Assembly: GCA_910822075.1 (NCBI GenBank)
Contig: CAJVGC010000582.1
Location: 64,468,456-64,532,455, forward strand
Origin: Senecio squalidus
Taxonomy: Eukaryota > Streptophyta > Magnoliopsida > Asterales > Asteraceae
Reading direction: 5' to 3'
DNA: 64,000 nucleotides
This document shows, piece by piece, positions 36,540 through 48,356 of the stretch. Position 1 is the first letter of the stretch. Every line of letters begins with the position of its first letter. Below the pieces are notes generated by a model. The model made no database searches. It was not told the DNA's origin and worked only from the letters and a program-made list of their open reading frames with translations. Both the position numbers and the translations under genes were made by a program.

Positions 36540-36822
36540 ATAGTTGTTAAACTAGTACGAGTTGACTCGGTTTCAATAAAAAAAATACCGACTCGGACTA
36601 TGACTCGGATATTCGGCTGACTCGTACCACGAATCGTTTGACTCGTACAATGATTCGGAAATACATTTAATTATCAATAAATTCTATATAAAAACCTTAA
36701 GTTTCTATTATATTATATTAATTTTATATATTTTTAAAAATCATTACTCTTTACGAGTCGAGTCACAATTCGAGTCACGAATCAAAATTTAAGAAAATTG
36801 GGGTTACGAGTTAACAACTATA
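36540..36822. mobile_element. MITE with TATAGTTGTTAAC termini
   Basis: The left end (atagttgttaaactagtacg) is repeated inverted at the right end (tacgagttaacaactat). The interior is full of gactcg/cgagtc motifs in both orientations. About 280 bp, non-coding. The region immediately left (36320-36535) has a 37-bp direct repeat (cgaaaataatgatctgacat...). Confidence 0.6.
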
Positions 36823-36829
36823 CCTTTAG

Positions 36830-37513
36830 CAGTTTATTGTATTTTGATTTATTATTTATAAGCTTATTTTTTTCGATTTATTTTATATTTTATGATTTAT
36901 TATATTTTATTATGACAAAACAAAAAATAATAAGCTTATAAGCTACAACATAACATAAATAAGTAAGAAAAATAAACTTATCAAACATAAAATGAAATGC
37001 AATAAGCTCATGTCTTTTTAAACTTCTAAAATATAATGATTCTTATTAACACTAATTTTGACTGTAACCATTTACTTATATAAATGATTAAACTATCTTT
37101 TTCTTTTCTTCTTGTTATTAAATTGCCAACTAATCTTTTTTTAATAACTATTAAACTTTGCAAAATACATATTAATTCATATTTATTTTCTACAAATATT
37201 TATATACAATTTAAATTGAGAGTTATTTTCTATATATTAGTCACATGTCCAAAATCATATAACATCGTTTAACATAATTTTATCGATCATACGTGTTTTT
37301 CATGTATCGCGCAGGTTTTTCCTAGTATAAATTATACATTTAATCCAAAAATGTAACCAAAAATTTTGTGACCACACATTAACCAAAAAATATTTAGATG
37401 ATAAGGTTTTTATGGATATAAATGGTCTAGTTTCATTTCTTTCTACTTCTACTTAATTTCGCAAGTATATATGCTCCATCTAAACATAGTTTTTAAAACA
37501 TTAATATTATGTT
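36830..37513. other. AT-rich intergenic DNA with a possible Helitron 3' end
   Basis: No gene was seen. At about 37300-37325 the sequence cgtgttttt...gcgcaggtttttcctag resembles a Helitron 3' terminus (GC-rich stem followed by CTAG), but no matching 5' end was identified. Confidence 0.35.
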
Positions 37514-37984
37514 GAGTTAATTACATAAATGGCTATGTGCTTGTCCGGATTTAATAGGTTCGGTCTCTGGGTCGTAAACCCTTCGGGTTTAGTCCCTCCA
37601 TACCATGCTTGGTTACACCGTTGGTCCTTGCCCCTAACTTTCGTTAACTTTTTTGTTAAGTGACACATGTGACAATTCCGTGGAGGGCATTTAGGTCATT
37701 TTTTCTATAAGTGCCGAAAATGTATTAACTAAACAAAGTTTCTATTAAGATCCTATAATTCATTCAGCCATCATCATTTTTCACTTGCAGTCAACAAAAC
37801 TTTCCCAAACATCCTTCATATCCTCCACCAAAACCTAAACTTTACCTACTTCCTTTTCATCCAACCACCATTGGTCCATCAACAAATGTTAGACGCAAAG
37901 ACCATTTGTGTAACCAAACATGATCGGGAAAGACTGAACCCGTTAAATCTGAACAAACATAGAAACCATTTGTGTAATTAACTC
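37514..37984. mobile_element. Nonautonomous TIR element
   Basis: The ends gagttaattacataaatggc and, inverted, ccatttgtgtaattaactc are paired. These termini are the same family as the MITE in SPX intron 1 (23788-24103), but the interior is different and longer (471 bp). No coding supported. Confidence 0.6.
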
Positions 37985-37989
37985 TATTA

Positions 37990-39070
37990 TGTTTCTTATT
38001 TCTTTTAATCAAATCACTTAATATTAGCGAGCTAATTTGCACTTTCTATACATAAACTATAAATAATATATCTGAACGATGTGATATGCACCATTTTCGT
38101 CGCAAAAAAGTAACGTTCCCGGCGCGATTTACACATTTTCTTGTCAACAAATTAGAACATTGCAATTCCATATTTTTCCGTAACTTGAACTTAATATAGA
38201 TTAACTAAATCATGCTTTACGTACTCTACACATTCTTTCACATGCTACCATACTTGCCTCCTTGTTGACCAACATTTAACATTTTCTTTTGTGTTTATTT
38301 CTTTCACATGTAACTTACATACTCAACCATATTCCTTTTCTTTCTTTTTTTCGTTTTTCAAGGTTTTTCATATAACAACAACCAGAATGATGTGATAAAA
38401 TCGTGTTTCGAGAAAAATTGAAAGTCTATAAAATGAATTTTATAGGGTTGTGTCTAGAATTTTGTTCTGAAATGTAGGAGAAGTCGATAATAAAAGTATT
38501 CGTAAGTTTATTTTATTTTTTTCTCCATCATTTCAGTATATTTAGAGGGGAAATAAAGATTAAGTACATTGTTTTAAATGGTTAAACAATCTAAAGCTCG
38601 GGAACACGAAAAAAAATCATTTTTCTTTTCTTTTAGAAAAATTATTTTCATGATAATTTTGAAAAATATTAGCCTTATAACTTCTAGTAAACAATTCATC
38701 TGTAACAAACTTGAGATGATTTATATACTTAATTTTCAAAATACATGTCATTATCTAATCACTATGCACTCTTAAAAGAGAAGAAAAATCATCTTTCCCT
38801 TCTTTTGAATTAAAAAAACATGCATTAAAAAGGTTATCTTTCCTTTTGTCAATTTTAATTTTTATATAAACACTTGTCATATCAATCAAAGCACTGCTAA
38901 CTAAATAAATGGATGAGATTGTTTCAAATAAGTTATTCGAAAAGGACATATTCTTTTAACTTAATATGTATAAGATTAGTGAGGTACTCTTGTATATGTT
39001 TTCGAACTCTTTATCTTACTATATATCCCTAACATGTTTATTCTGTCATTGTTTACTATAATAGTACGAA
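37990..39070. other. AT-rich intergenic DNA, nothing recognised
   Basis: No gene, RNA or complete transposon could be supported. Short AT-rich open frames such as 38578-38775 and 38755-38949 lack any supporting feature. Confidence 0.4.
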
Positions 39071-39975
39071 CTAGCTTATTACCCGTATCAGTAAGGGTGT
39101 TAATCGGGTTGACCCGACCCTAATAAGCTTAATCGGGTCGGGTTTAATAGGGTTTTCAAACTTTTGGGATTGACCCTAACCCGACCCTAATAAGAGATCG
39201 TGTTCGGGTCTAGTCGGGTCGGGTCTAACTAAGAAAAATAACACATAAAAATAGACCATCTTATTAGTATTTTTAACAACAAGATAACCATAACCTGTTA
39301 CTTTTTAGGCTTATAAAAAGGTCTCACATTCTAGTGTTATGTTTGACAACAAATATCAAACAAAATAAAAATGAATGTAACTTGTAAATTTGGTCGATTA
39401 CATTTTGTGAATTGTTGATAGCAACTAAAAAAAAGTTAAAATATAAAAATAAAGAAAGTTATAGAAAATGTTAAGCAATTAAATTCTTTTTTTTAGTTTT
39501 AAAGTTAATCGAGTTTTGAAATGTTAAAAGAATTGAATACATAAATTATAAACACAATTGCATTAAAAAAAATAAGAAGATACATTAGTAAATAAATCGT
39601 GCAAGAAAAAAAGTTTATAGTTTAAATATATTTGTCTTTAATAAGTTAATTTTAAAGATGTACGACACATAAACTCGAGCTTAATAAAAGATACGTAGGT
39701 TAAAAACATAACATTAGTGGCTTCAAACTACAAGTTAAAAAAAAAAAATAAAAAAATTATTAGCCTAACTCGGGTTATTCGGGTCTAACCCGAACCCGAT
39801 TAACACAAAAAAATTTCCTTTGGACCCGACCCTAATAAGACTCGGGTCAACCCGTTTAACCCGAATAGCATACATAGACCCGAATCAACCCGACCCTATT
39901 AAGCTTATTCGGGTTTGGGGTCGGGTCGGGTTCGGGTTTTTTTGACACCCCTACCCGTATGATACACGGGTTTGT
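39071..39975 (-). mobile_element. Helitron 3' terminus split by an hAT-like insertion
   Basis: Removing the insert 39089-39952 and one 8-bp duplication leaves, on the minus strand, CCCGTGTATCATACGGG followed by TAATAAG-CTAG. That is a hairpin just before CTAG, the Helitron 3' end signature. The Helitron body would extend rightward beyond 39975, but its 5' end was not found. Confidence 0.5.
39089..39952. mobile_element. hAT-like nonautonomous element with 8-bp target duplication
   Basis: The element is flanked by ACCCGTAT on both sides (39081-39088 and 39953-39960). Its inner ends are aagggtgttaatcggg (left) and gacacccct (right), with subterminal gggtcggg/cccgaccc motifs arranged in opposite orientation. 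It is about 864 bp and non-coding. It is the same family as the element at 1527-2224. Confidence 0.75.
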
Positions 39976-41685
39976 ATAGTAAAATTATGTTAAACCAGGG
40001 AAAAGAAATCTATTATCGATAATCTATTTTATTTTGGAACCTCACAAATCAATATTGTCTAAATTGACCGGCTTTATTATGGGAGTTAAGCAAGAAGATA
40101 TATGTTAACCCAAACATAGCAAGTTAAACATTAAGCATACCAAGCCAATAAACGTTCAGGCACAACCCAAATTAAGTATATAGAATCTATGGACATTTCA
40201 ATTATTTCTGATAATTTAACCCGCATAAACATTAAGCACGGCCCAAAATTAACATATATCATTAAAAAAACATCAAGAAACACAAAGTTAATCTTCCAAT
40301 CGTTGATTCTAAAATGTAGAAAATGATGAATTAACATCGTGATCTGACCAGATCTCCAGCAGGCACAGTTAAACCAGTTTGAATAGAGTTTGCGCTTTCT
40401 CACAAAGGGCTGAAATCATGTTACAAATAGAAGTAAAAACAAAGTTTCGATTCATGAACAAAATGAATAATACGAAAAAATAAATTATTAGTCCATATAT
40501 TACCATATGAAAACATGCTCATATGGAACGATGAGTGCATATGTTCGTCATAAATAAGCTACAAATAAGTCCAAATAAGTTCTAAATAATTAGTTTGAAA
40601 AAAGCTCCAAATAAGCAAATCTTTATTTGTGGTTTTTATAAAGGAGAGAAAACAATACCGAAGCTTCCAACCAACATTAGCTTTTGAATTAGCTAGCAAA
40701 ACGTTCCAAATTATTGGAATTGTTCCATAGCGATATGCACCTTGCTAGTTATCCACAAACCACAGTGAAATCTAGTCTAAAGTTAACCAAAAAACTGCAA
40801 GATAACATCCAGAAAGAGCAGCAATCAAGATAGCTAATACGTTTCATGCCTAAACTGTTATCTCTAAAGTTGAATAGTTATATATAACATATTAATTATT
40901 TATATAAGTTATAAATATGGATTTTTTTGCGGGGTAGCAAAATTGTTTGACACATTTACCGATCCACCCATTTTCCACCTCTAACATCTCCAATTAGACC
41001 ATACAAATTACAAATATTATTGTTTTGATTGAAATACGCAACTTCAATAACTTCGAAGCACTAAAAATCAGTGAAAGAGCTTACCTAAATGTAAAATAAC
41101 AAAGAGGAATATATTCTTAATATCAATTGAGATTACAATGATCTATATTTATAGGTTAGCATAATCTTGAATAACAAGATACATAATATTATTAGGAAAC
41201 TAAATCAACTTAATAAAGATAAATGTAACACATATTATTGTCTAATACTAAACATGTATATGTAGATACGTAGAAGTTGGTACACTCAATGGGTCTAAAA
41301 ATCGAAACCAACGTTGCTTCAAAGTCTTAGACTAACAGTTGGAGAGGGTAAAATTGAGCTTTTTTGTACATTTACTGGATTTCTCGATATCTTTGTTATT
41401 GCCAGACAATAACAGCAAAGGTAATAAATGAAATAAAATCGAGTAAAGAGCAGAAAAATCAAATGAAATAACACAATGTAATGTGGAATTACGTGAAAAA
41501 TAAAGTTAATGCAAAGTTAAGCACACTGTTGCGTTACATACATTTACCTTAGTGGATTCATATGAGTCGGTTGGTGCGTCTTCTCTCTTTGAATATCCTG
41601 TTACTAAAGCAAGAACTTTTATATAATTCAGATTCGCATCCGCCATAAAACAAAGTTAAAAATCATATAAACATGTATAATCAAG
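39976..41685. other. Intergenic, nothing firmly recognised
   Basis: AT-rich. A run of caaataagt/ccaaataag motifs is at about 40555-40620. The 90-residue open frame at 40131-40403 on the minus strand has no recognisable family and no supporting signals. Confidence 0.4.
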
Positions 41686-41689
41686 TGTT

Positions 41690-41850
41690 GTTGTAGCTCA
41701 ATGCTTAAGTATGTGTCTACTAAACAAAGGGTCCTAGGTTGAACTCTTTTATACTAATATTCATAAAAGTTAATCAAACAAAGTCTTTTAAATCTTTCGA
41801 TGCTCGTTTCATTCTTTTACCAAAGCTTTCCAAAATATTTTTATTTTGCT
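41690..41850 (+). mobile_element. Possible tRNA-derived SINE relic
   Basis: An A-box-like TAGCTCAATGCTTAAG at about 41694 and a B-box-like AGGTTGAACTC at about 41736 are separated by the usual spacing of a tRNA-like head, and a non-tRNA body follows. No foldable cloverleaf is present. The assignment rests on these two boxes only. Confidence 0.35.
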
Positions 41851-43730
41851 TTTGTATTTAATTAGGATATAAGACGAGTATTAGATTAGGCTATTTAAAT
41901 TTGAATGGGTATTTAATTAGGCTAAAAACTTGGGCTATAATAATTTCAATTGTATTAAATAAATGGGCTTAAAATATAACATGTTTGGGCTTTATATATT
42001 AGTATTTTTTATTTTTTTTTTATTTTTTTTTTTCCTTTTCACAAGGATATTCAACATTTTGTGGAAGGTTATCTCAGATATAAGACGGAAAAGAAAAATA
42101 AAAAAGTTTCTACTTTGTAAGCTAAGGTGACGGGTATGTGGCTATCCTAAGTATCGTGCGCTCTTGTTATTTGGTCTAACTTTTCTGAAAATGCTTTGTT
42201 GAAACAATGGAAATCAGATTTATTTTTAGATAAACCAATGAACAAATGATACAAAAAATGATGGAAAATACAAAAGAAAGACAGAAATCAAATGAATGCT
42301 TAGCCTTGATCACAAACTTGACACTTGGGAATACTCTATTGATACAATTGTATAAGACCAGTCCTCATGGTTTTCATTGCTTTCCGTCGCTTGCTTCATC
42401 AGTGGTTCCACCTATCAGTTTTCATCGGTTTTCTGAGACAAAGGAGATGATATAAAAGTGGGCCTCACTTTAATAAAAAAAAATCACTTTTTTGTAAATA
42501 ATACCGTTAAAATAAAATAAAATTTAATTTAAAAAAAAAAAACAACCATCATGCAAAAATCGAGCAGTTGTAATTTTTTTTTTCTTTTCTTAAATTAATA
42601 CTATACATATTTTGTAAACTTTTTTTTTTTTTTAGTCAAGCCGTTGTAAAAATATTCTTTTTATTTTATAATTGTGTTCTACTTTTTATTGTTTTTTATT
42701 AAATGTAATTGTATTATTTTTAATAAATGTAATAGGTTTTTTATTTTTTATCAAATGTAATGTTTTTTATTTTAATGAATTTGTCTAAATTATTATTGTA
42801 ATATTTAAATATATAAAAAGTAAATATGTGGGGTTTACAAAACTGACTAACGAAGTTACCATTGATAGTGATTTAGGCAGTTTGGTATCAGTTGACGTGA
42901 CGTTAAGTTAACATCAACTAACGGTATCAGTTTAGAACAACGGTTGTAAGTAGTCTAAGCATTTCTTTAAAAAGTTCAAAGTATTTAAAAGAGTTTATAT
43001 TTGGGACATTTTCTTTTAAATTGAAAGCTTGAAGTTCTCGTTATCAAATAAAAATATACCTAAGAAAAACTTTTAATTTTAAAAATAAAAGAGTTTCAAA
43101 TAGACTCATACCAAACATACCCATACATTAAGATCCGAGCATCTATCAACAAATTCAAGTGTTTGGTCAATAAAATGTTTTCATTCGGTATTTTTTGTTC
43201 AAGACAAAATTATTTTTCATCTAGTGGACTAAATAAAAGATTTAGAGCTTACTAAAATAAAATAATGAAATTAAACTAATGCTTACACTTAAAATAATAT
43301 CATATTTCGATATCATAAATTATGGATTACAATAAACTGAGATTAAAATAGTTTCGTTTGGAATTAATAAAATTTTTGTAAAACATAGATAGTATTTGAA
43401 ATTAGTTATAAGTTAACTATTTATCTATAACATATATTAAAATAGGTGTATGAAAAGTCACTTGTCATAGTATTGATCGTTGGATGAGTTTGATTTTTAA
43501 TTTTCGATCCTTAGATTAAAATGATAATGTCATATTACATCATTATTAACTATTTTTATTTTAACCCTTCTATTTTAAATACAATTTTAACTCTTCAATT
43601 TTAATACATATTTAAACAAAAATAGTTACATACCATTATTTTATATCTTATATATCTTTCATATATAAAACTTTTTTTTATTAAAAATATTCATTTAATT
43701 CGATTTTTTTTCTCTCTTTTAATATTAGAA
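41851..43730. other. AT-rich intergenic DNA with a possible Helitron 5' end
   Basis: No gene recognised. At 43424 the sequence TCTATAACATATATTAAAAT, followed by diverged copies of the Helitron subterminal motifs seen at 4970-6364 (gatgacatcatc-like at about 43520), suggests a Helitron 5' terminus. No 3' terminus was found. Confidence 0.35.
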
Positions 43731-45021
43731 AAGGAACATTAGCTATGTGTTTTTCGCTTTTTTATTGTCAACAGTTATGAACATAACGTTAAATGTTATC
43801 GATCATTTGATCTTGACATAAATTGACTAAAGTAGGCTTTACATACTTAACATGTTCTTTGTCATGCTCACAATGTTTCACATACTCCTTTTGTTTCCTT
43901 CTTGATCAAAATTTTATTTGATGTTCATTTTTTTCACATGTAACTTACTTTTCGTTTTTCTAAGAGCACACATAGTAGGTTGTTGTGGAGCCATAACGAG
44001 CGAACCTCCTTATTATCACTCCGCCTCCACTCGTTGTGGGGGCTCGTTGTCAGGTTAACGGGCTGTTGAGGAATTTCTTTTTTTTCAACGGTAAAATTTA
44101 AAAAAAAAAACAAAAAAAATTGTAACAGATCTTAAACGTAATTTTTTTTTCTTCCTCATTGTAACTCGAACTTATTCTAACTAATTGATCTACTTGTTAA
44201 TTGGAACGATTTTACGCAAATACATGTCATACGAGATACACGAAAGAAAATGACAAAATGTCCATATGACATAGTTTTCATTGAATTTTACGAGTTCAAG
44301 AATATAGTTAAATGATTTCGTCACGACTTAAAATCATACTAACGGTGCCGTTACGGAGTTTATCTCTTCTACTTAAGCAACTAGTCCCTTGACTTTTTAT
44401 CTACTTCACTTTTAGTCCCGCATAAGTATTTACTAGTATTTATTATACCCCAAAAGGAATGAAGCCAATAGAGAGGAGTATGTCTTCAATTTTGCCGAGT
44501 TCGAGAGAGTTGTCTCGTGTCCCTAGGTATTCTCTTTCGACACACGTGGTCATATGTTTTGGTTTTCGGATACATGACATATATTTATGTTATTTATTTT
44601 GCCTCAACTCACAACTATATAGTCATTTATAATTAAACTTACTAAATAAGAATTAATTTGTGGAAAACTATATACAGATCATTATTTGTATACTAGATCG
44701 TAGTAATATTAAATTACAAAAGATTGAGAGGATGGCAATCGCGCCTCAGATATGTCACTACTTATCATCAATCATTCACATGTTGTTAAAACAACAAACT
44801 ATAATGGGTTTGTTTCGAAATATTTTAAGCAAAAATAAAATATTTGTCAATTATTGTTGTAAATTATTAATCTTAAGTCATGAAATTCTTATGTCTTATC
44901 AATATCAATTGTTAAAAACAAACATTACATATCATTTTTACGAAAACAAGAAGTATTAATTATGAAGAAATAAACAAAGATTACTTAATTAAACTATGGA
45001 CATACACTTGGAGCTTGTGTT

Positions 45022-45066
45022 GTCCCACATCGGTACTTGATAGAAATGAAATGTTGTTTATAAACA
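45022..45066 (+). promoter_or_regulatory. Pol III upstream element and TATA box of 7SL gene 1
   Basis: GTCCCACATCG (45022-45032) is an exact match to the plant snRNA/7SL upstream sequence element, and TTTATAAA (about 45058-45065) lies about 25 bp further on. The short spacing is the Pol III type in plants; Pol II snRNA genes have about one helical turn more. Confidence 0.8.
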
Positions 45067-45085
45067 GCTTGAATAGAGCTCACAT

Positions 45086-45386
45086 CACCGGGCTTAGTAA
45101 CGTTTGCCTGTAACTCAAGTGAGGGTATGAAAATGGGTTGGACTTTAAGCTTGGCTAAACTGGTTGGGTTATTTGATGCACAATCTGACTTGCCCGTTCC
45201 AAGTCAAGAGTGGGTTCATGTTACTTGAGCGAAGGCTTGGGTGATGTGAGCTTTAGATATGGGGGCAATGCGTTAGGCTGGTTTCACAGAGCTGCGAAAA
45301 CCTCTTCCTCTTGACAGTGGAAGGATTACGAGTCGGAGCTTCTTTGGCTCATATAACGAGTTGCGCTAGCTTTAAAGAACAACCAT
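45086..45386 (+). ncRNA. 7SL (SRP) RNA gene 1
   Basis: RNA scaffold of the signal recognition particle, which targets ribosomes to the ER. The start accgggcttagtaacgtttg and following TGTAACTCAAGTGAGGG match the plant 7SL Alu-domain 5' region with its conserved UGUAA turn. Further on, GGGTTCATGTTACTTGAGCG, AAGGCTTGGGTGATGT, CACAGAGCTGCGA and GGAAGGATTACGAGTCGGAG are the S-domain blocks. CTTTAAGCT near the 5' side can pair with AGCTTTAAAG near the 3' end (helix 5). The length of about 300 nt fits, and it ends at a T run (45386-45391), the Pol III terminator. An intact upstream element and TATA box precede it. Identified from memory of conserved blocks, not by search. Confidence 0.8.
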
Positions 45387-45819
45387 TTTTTCTTCTCCTT
45401 TTTAACGAGCTTAGCCGACTTGGCTCTTGATCGAATCATGATCGTCGTATCTGTATGGATACAAACAGACAATCAACCGAAACATTGATAAATCTAAGAA
45501 CTATATTGTCTTTTGGAGAGATTGGGAGGTCGCCCGAGCAGCAAAGGGTAGTCGAACTATTGATAGTCTGTGTTTTCTTCCTGTATGACTAAAATATTTG
45601 TTGTTTGTTATCACATTGGAAATTGCAGTGAATGTTTTTTGATGAATCTGTTTCCAACATACTTATTAACTAAAAAATTTGGTCCCGATTGTTGCAACGG
45701 GACAAAAATATATTTGGTGTAAAAACAAATGAAATTGTAACTACTTTATTTAATAACATAAATTAAAAAGAAAAGCTAAAACTTATATATTAGAAATTAA
45801 TAAAAGAAAATGTAACTAA

Positions 45820-46260
45820 TCTTTAATATATAATAAAAGAGGGGCCTTAAATGCCACATGGCGAAGTAAGGTCCGTTGGATGGACTTACTTCTTTGATGT
45901 CAGCCATTAGATCAGATTGATGATGTCATCAAAAACTATTTTTTATTTTACACCCTCTTACAATACATAATTACATTCTCTATTTCATTCAATCTCTACT
46001 AAAATAAAAAATATAACTATAATTTATTTATGGAATCGTTAAATTTGGACTATAATTTACCTTATTATTATTCTAAAATATCCTAATACAAAATATCAAA
46101 ACATGTGTATAAAGATAAAAGTGTATATGTTATTATAGCTATAAACAATATGTGTATAAACGTAAAAATATATATATGTATTACACGTACAACATTATAA
46201 ACATAAAATTTATGATTCGATTTTTATTTTTTTCCGCGCTATCGCGGGACAATAATCTAG
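45820..46260 (+). mobile_element. Nonautonomous Helitron with a paralogous empty site
   Basis: Begins TCTTTAATATATAATAAAAG and ends with CCGCGCTATCGCGGG, acaataat and CTAG. It is inserted exactly between A (45819) and T (46261). Copy 2 of the duplication lacks it, reading gtaactaatttatataatag straight through at about 52415-52435, so both boundaries are confirmed. 441 bp, non-coding; close relatives are at 4970 and 5847. Confidence 0.9.
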
Positions 46261-46999
46261 TTTACATAATAGCGTAACTCAAAAACAAAGGTAAAAAAAG
46301 AAAATTAATAAATAACCAAAATAAGAACAAAAGCTACTTTATTTAATAGTGAAATCAAAAAAAGAAAAGGTAAAATTCTAATTTAAAAAGAAATATCGTA
46401 ACCCAAATAGATAAAACTTAAACAAAAAAATAAAAATTAATCAAAATAAAGACATAACTATTTTTTTTAATAGTTAAAGAGAGAAAAAAATATTTTTAAT
46501 GGAGTTGAGCCAACGTATCCTAAAATTCAACTAATAAAAAATAAATCTTTTTCCTAAACACCAACAATAACACGTAAACGTTGTCCGAGAACCTAATTTC
46601 TAAAAAACATAAAAATAAAAATAATCTTTTTTTTTTATTTCGACCGAGGACCGACCCAAGCCGCCAAAGCCGATCCCATTCGGCCTGAGCTGCGGCTCAA
46701 ACGGCTTAGGAACAGTACCTTACACTTGTCAATTGCAGCGACTTAGGAACAGTACCTTATACATGTCAATTGTATCAATTGAAAGTATAGTCATTCTCAA
46801 TTGTAAGTATAGTCATGGTAAGTATATTTAATGTTCAATAAATTTATTGTTTACTTAAAAAAATTGAATTTATACTATTTTATAACATTTTCTTTATACA
46901 TCGTGTGTTCGTTGTGTTAAGATTTTACATCGTATGTATTGTGAGTACATCTTGGTTATGACTCTGGTTTAGTGACTACTGAGTCGGTTGATATCGCAT

Positions 47000-48240
47000 A
47001 AGATTTTTACATTTAATTGTGTGAAAGTGTTTGATTCAAGTGATAGGTTGAATATGACGGTAAAGTGGGTTTTTAAACGAAGAAATGATGAATAATACGT
47101 TAAAAGATGGACCGAAGCATGTAAGGTACGAAGCAAGCAAGCAAAAAGCGAAAAATGGCCGAAAAACTACTTAGAACGACGCCCTAAACAATTAGGACGA
47201 CGCACCGTGGGTAAAAAGTGGGTTTTAACACGGATAAATCGAGAGGACGACGCGGTGGTGCTTTAGAACGACGCCCTCACGGCTTTTTCGCAGTTGGTTT
47301 CGAACACGAATTTTATCTATTTTTCTCTATAAATAGCACCCCAAACGTCCAGGTTTAATCATCAATTATATATTCGACTATTTGGAGTTGGAGATCACGG
47401 TTTGGAGCTAGGAAAATAGTTAGAGTCGGAGTTTGTTTAATATTCGGTCACGCAACGATTTTCGACGTTCTTCGTTTGTCTTTCTTTCTTTTTCAAGATT
47501 TTTCAGTTATGTTTTCTTCATTGTTTGCTGCTTATTTAGACTTAATAATGATTAGCTAAACATTTTTTATGCTTGTTTGATTTATGGATCTTGTTTGACG
47601 TTTATGTTTGCGTTATTGATTGTTTAGGTGTTTATGTTTAATCGTAGATCCTTAATTGTTTGTGTTTTGATATATATTACTATAAGTTTTTTATACTCAG
47701 ATTAGTTAATCAATATTCTAGGTATTCGAGAGGAATCTAGATAGATTAATTAACTTGTATGAAATAATCGGTCGGTCTTTAATCGGTTTAAAATTATTAG
47801 GATTCGAGAGGACCTAGTAATAACAACTTAGGTAATAAAACGTAAACGAGTAAGTCTATTTGTTATGATTCGAGAGGACTTAATAACTAGATAAGTTATT
47901 CGAGAGGAAACTTCATAAGATTAAATCATATAATACCGGCTTGTTAATTAATGCTTAATTATTGATAATTATAACTGTATACGAGAGTAACATTATAATT
48001 GAAAATAGTTAAAAATAGTAAAATATTCGAGAGGAGTTTTACTATATCTTAGAAGTTTAAATATACTTTCAATATCGTGAACATAATTGGAAAACAAGTG
48101 AAGTGTCAAACAAGTGTATTGTCTCCATTATTTGATAATATTAATTACTTATTCTCACTCGATTTTTATAATCACTTTTTATAATCACTTTGCAATTTTA
48201 ATTAGTTAATCTTTTATTATAAAAACCCCAAAAACAAACA
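47000..48240 (+). mobile_element. LTR-retrotransposon-like segment
   Basis: Repeated ggacgacgc/aacgacgccct motifs (47170-47280) are followed by a TATA box (ctataaatagcacccc, about 47328) and a long non-coding leader-like region with at least five copies of ATTCGAGAGGA between 47720 and 48030. This looks like U3-R-U5 plus untranslated leader of a retrotransposon. LTR ends and a primer-binding site were not located, and no protein domain was found. Confidence 0.4.
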
Positions 48241-48356
48241 AGTATTATTAATTCGAAGTAAAAAACCAAATTAGTCCCTGAGTTCGAACATTTAGTTACT
48301 TAAAGCTATATTATATACGAATAGGTCCACTGCCTATAAATGTGTAATTAAGTCTA

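Larger units (their letters stand above)
43731..46991. repeat. Segmental duplication, copy 1 (carries 7SL gene 1)
   Basis: From aaaggaacattagctatgtg to about gtttagtgactactgagtcgg this block is collinear with 50450-53092. Differences are small substitutions, short indels and two larger insertions: a Helitron in this copy (45820-46260) and a 35-bp insert in copy 2 near 52269. The block includes a 7SL RNA gene and its promoter. Confidence 0.9.
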
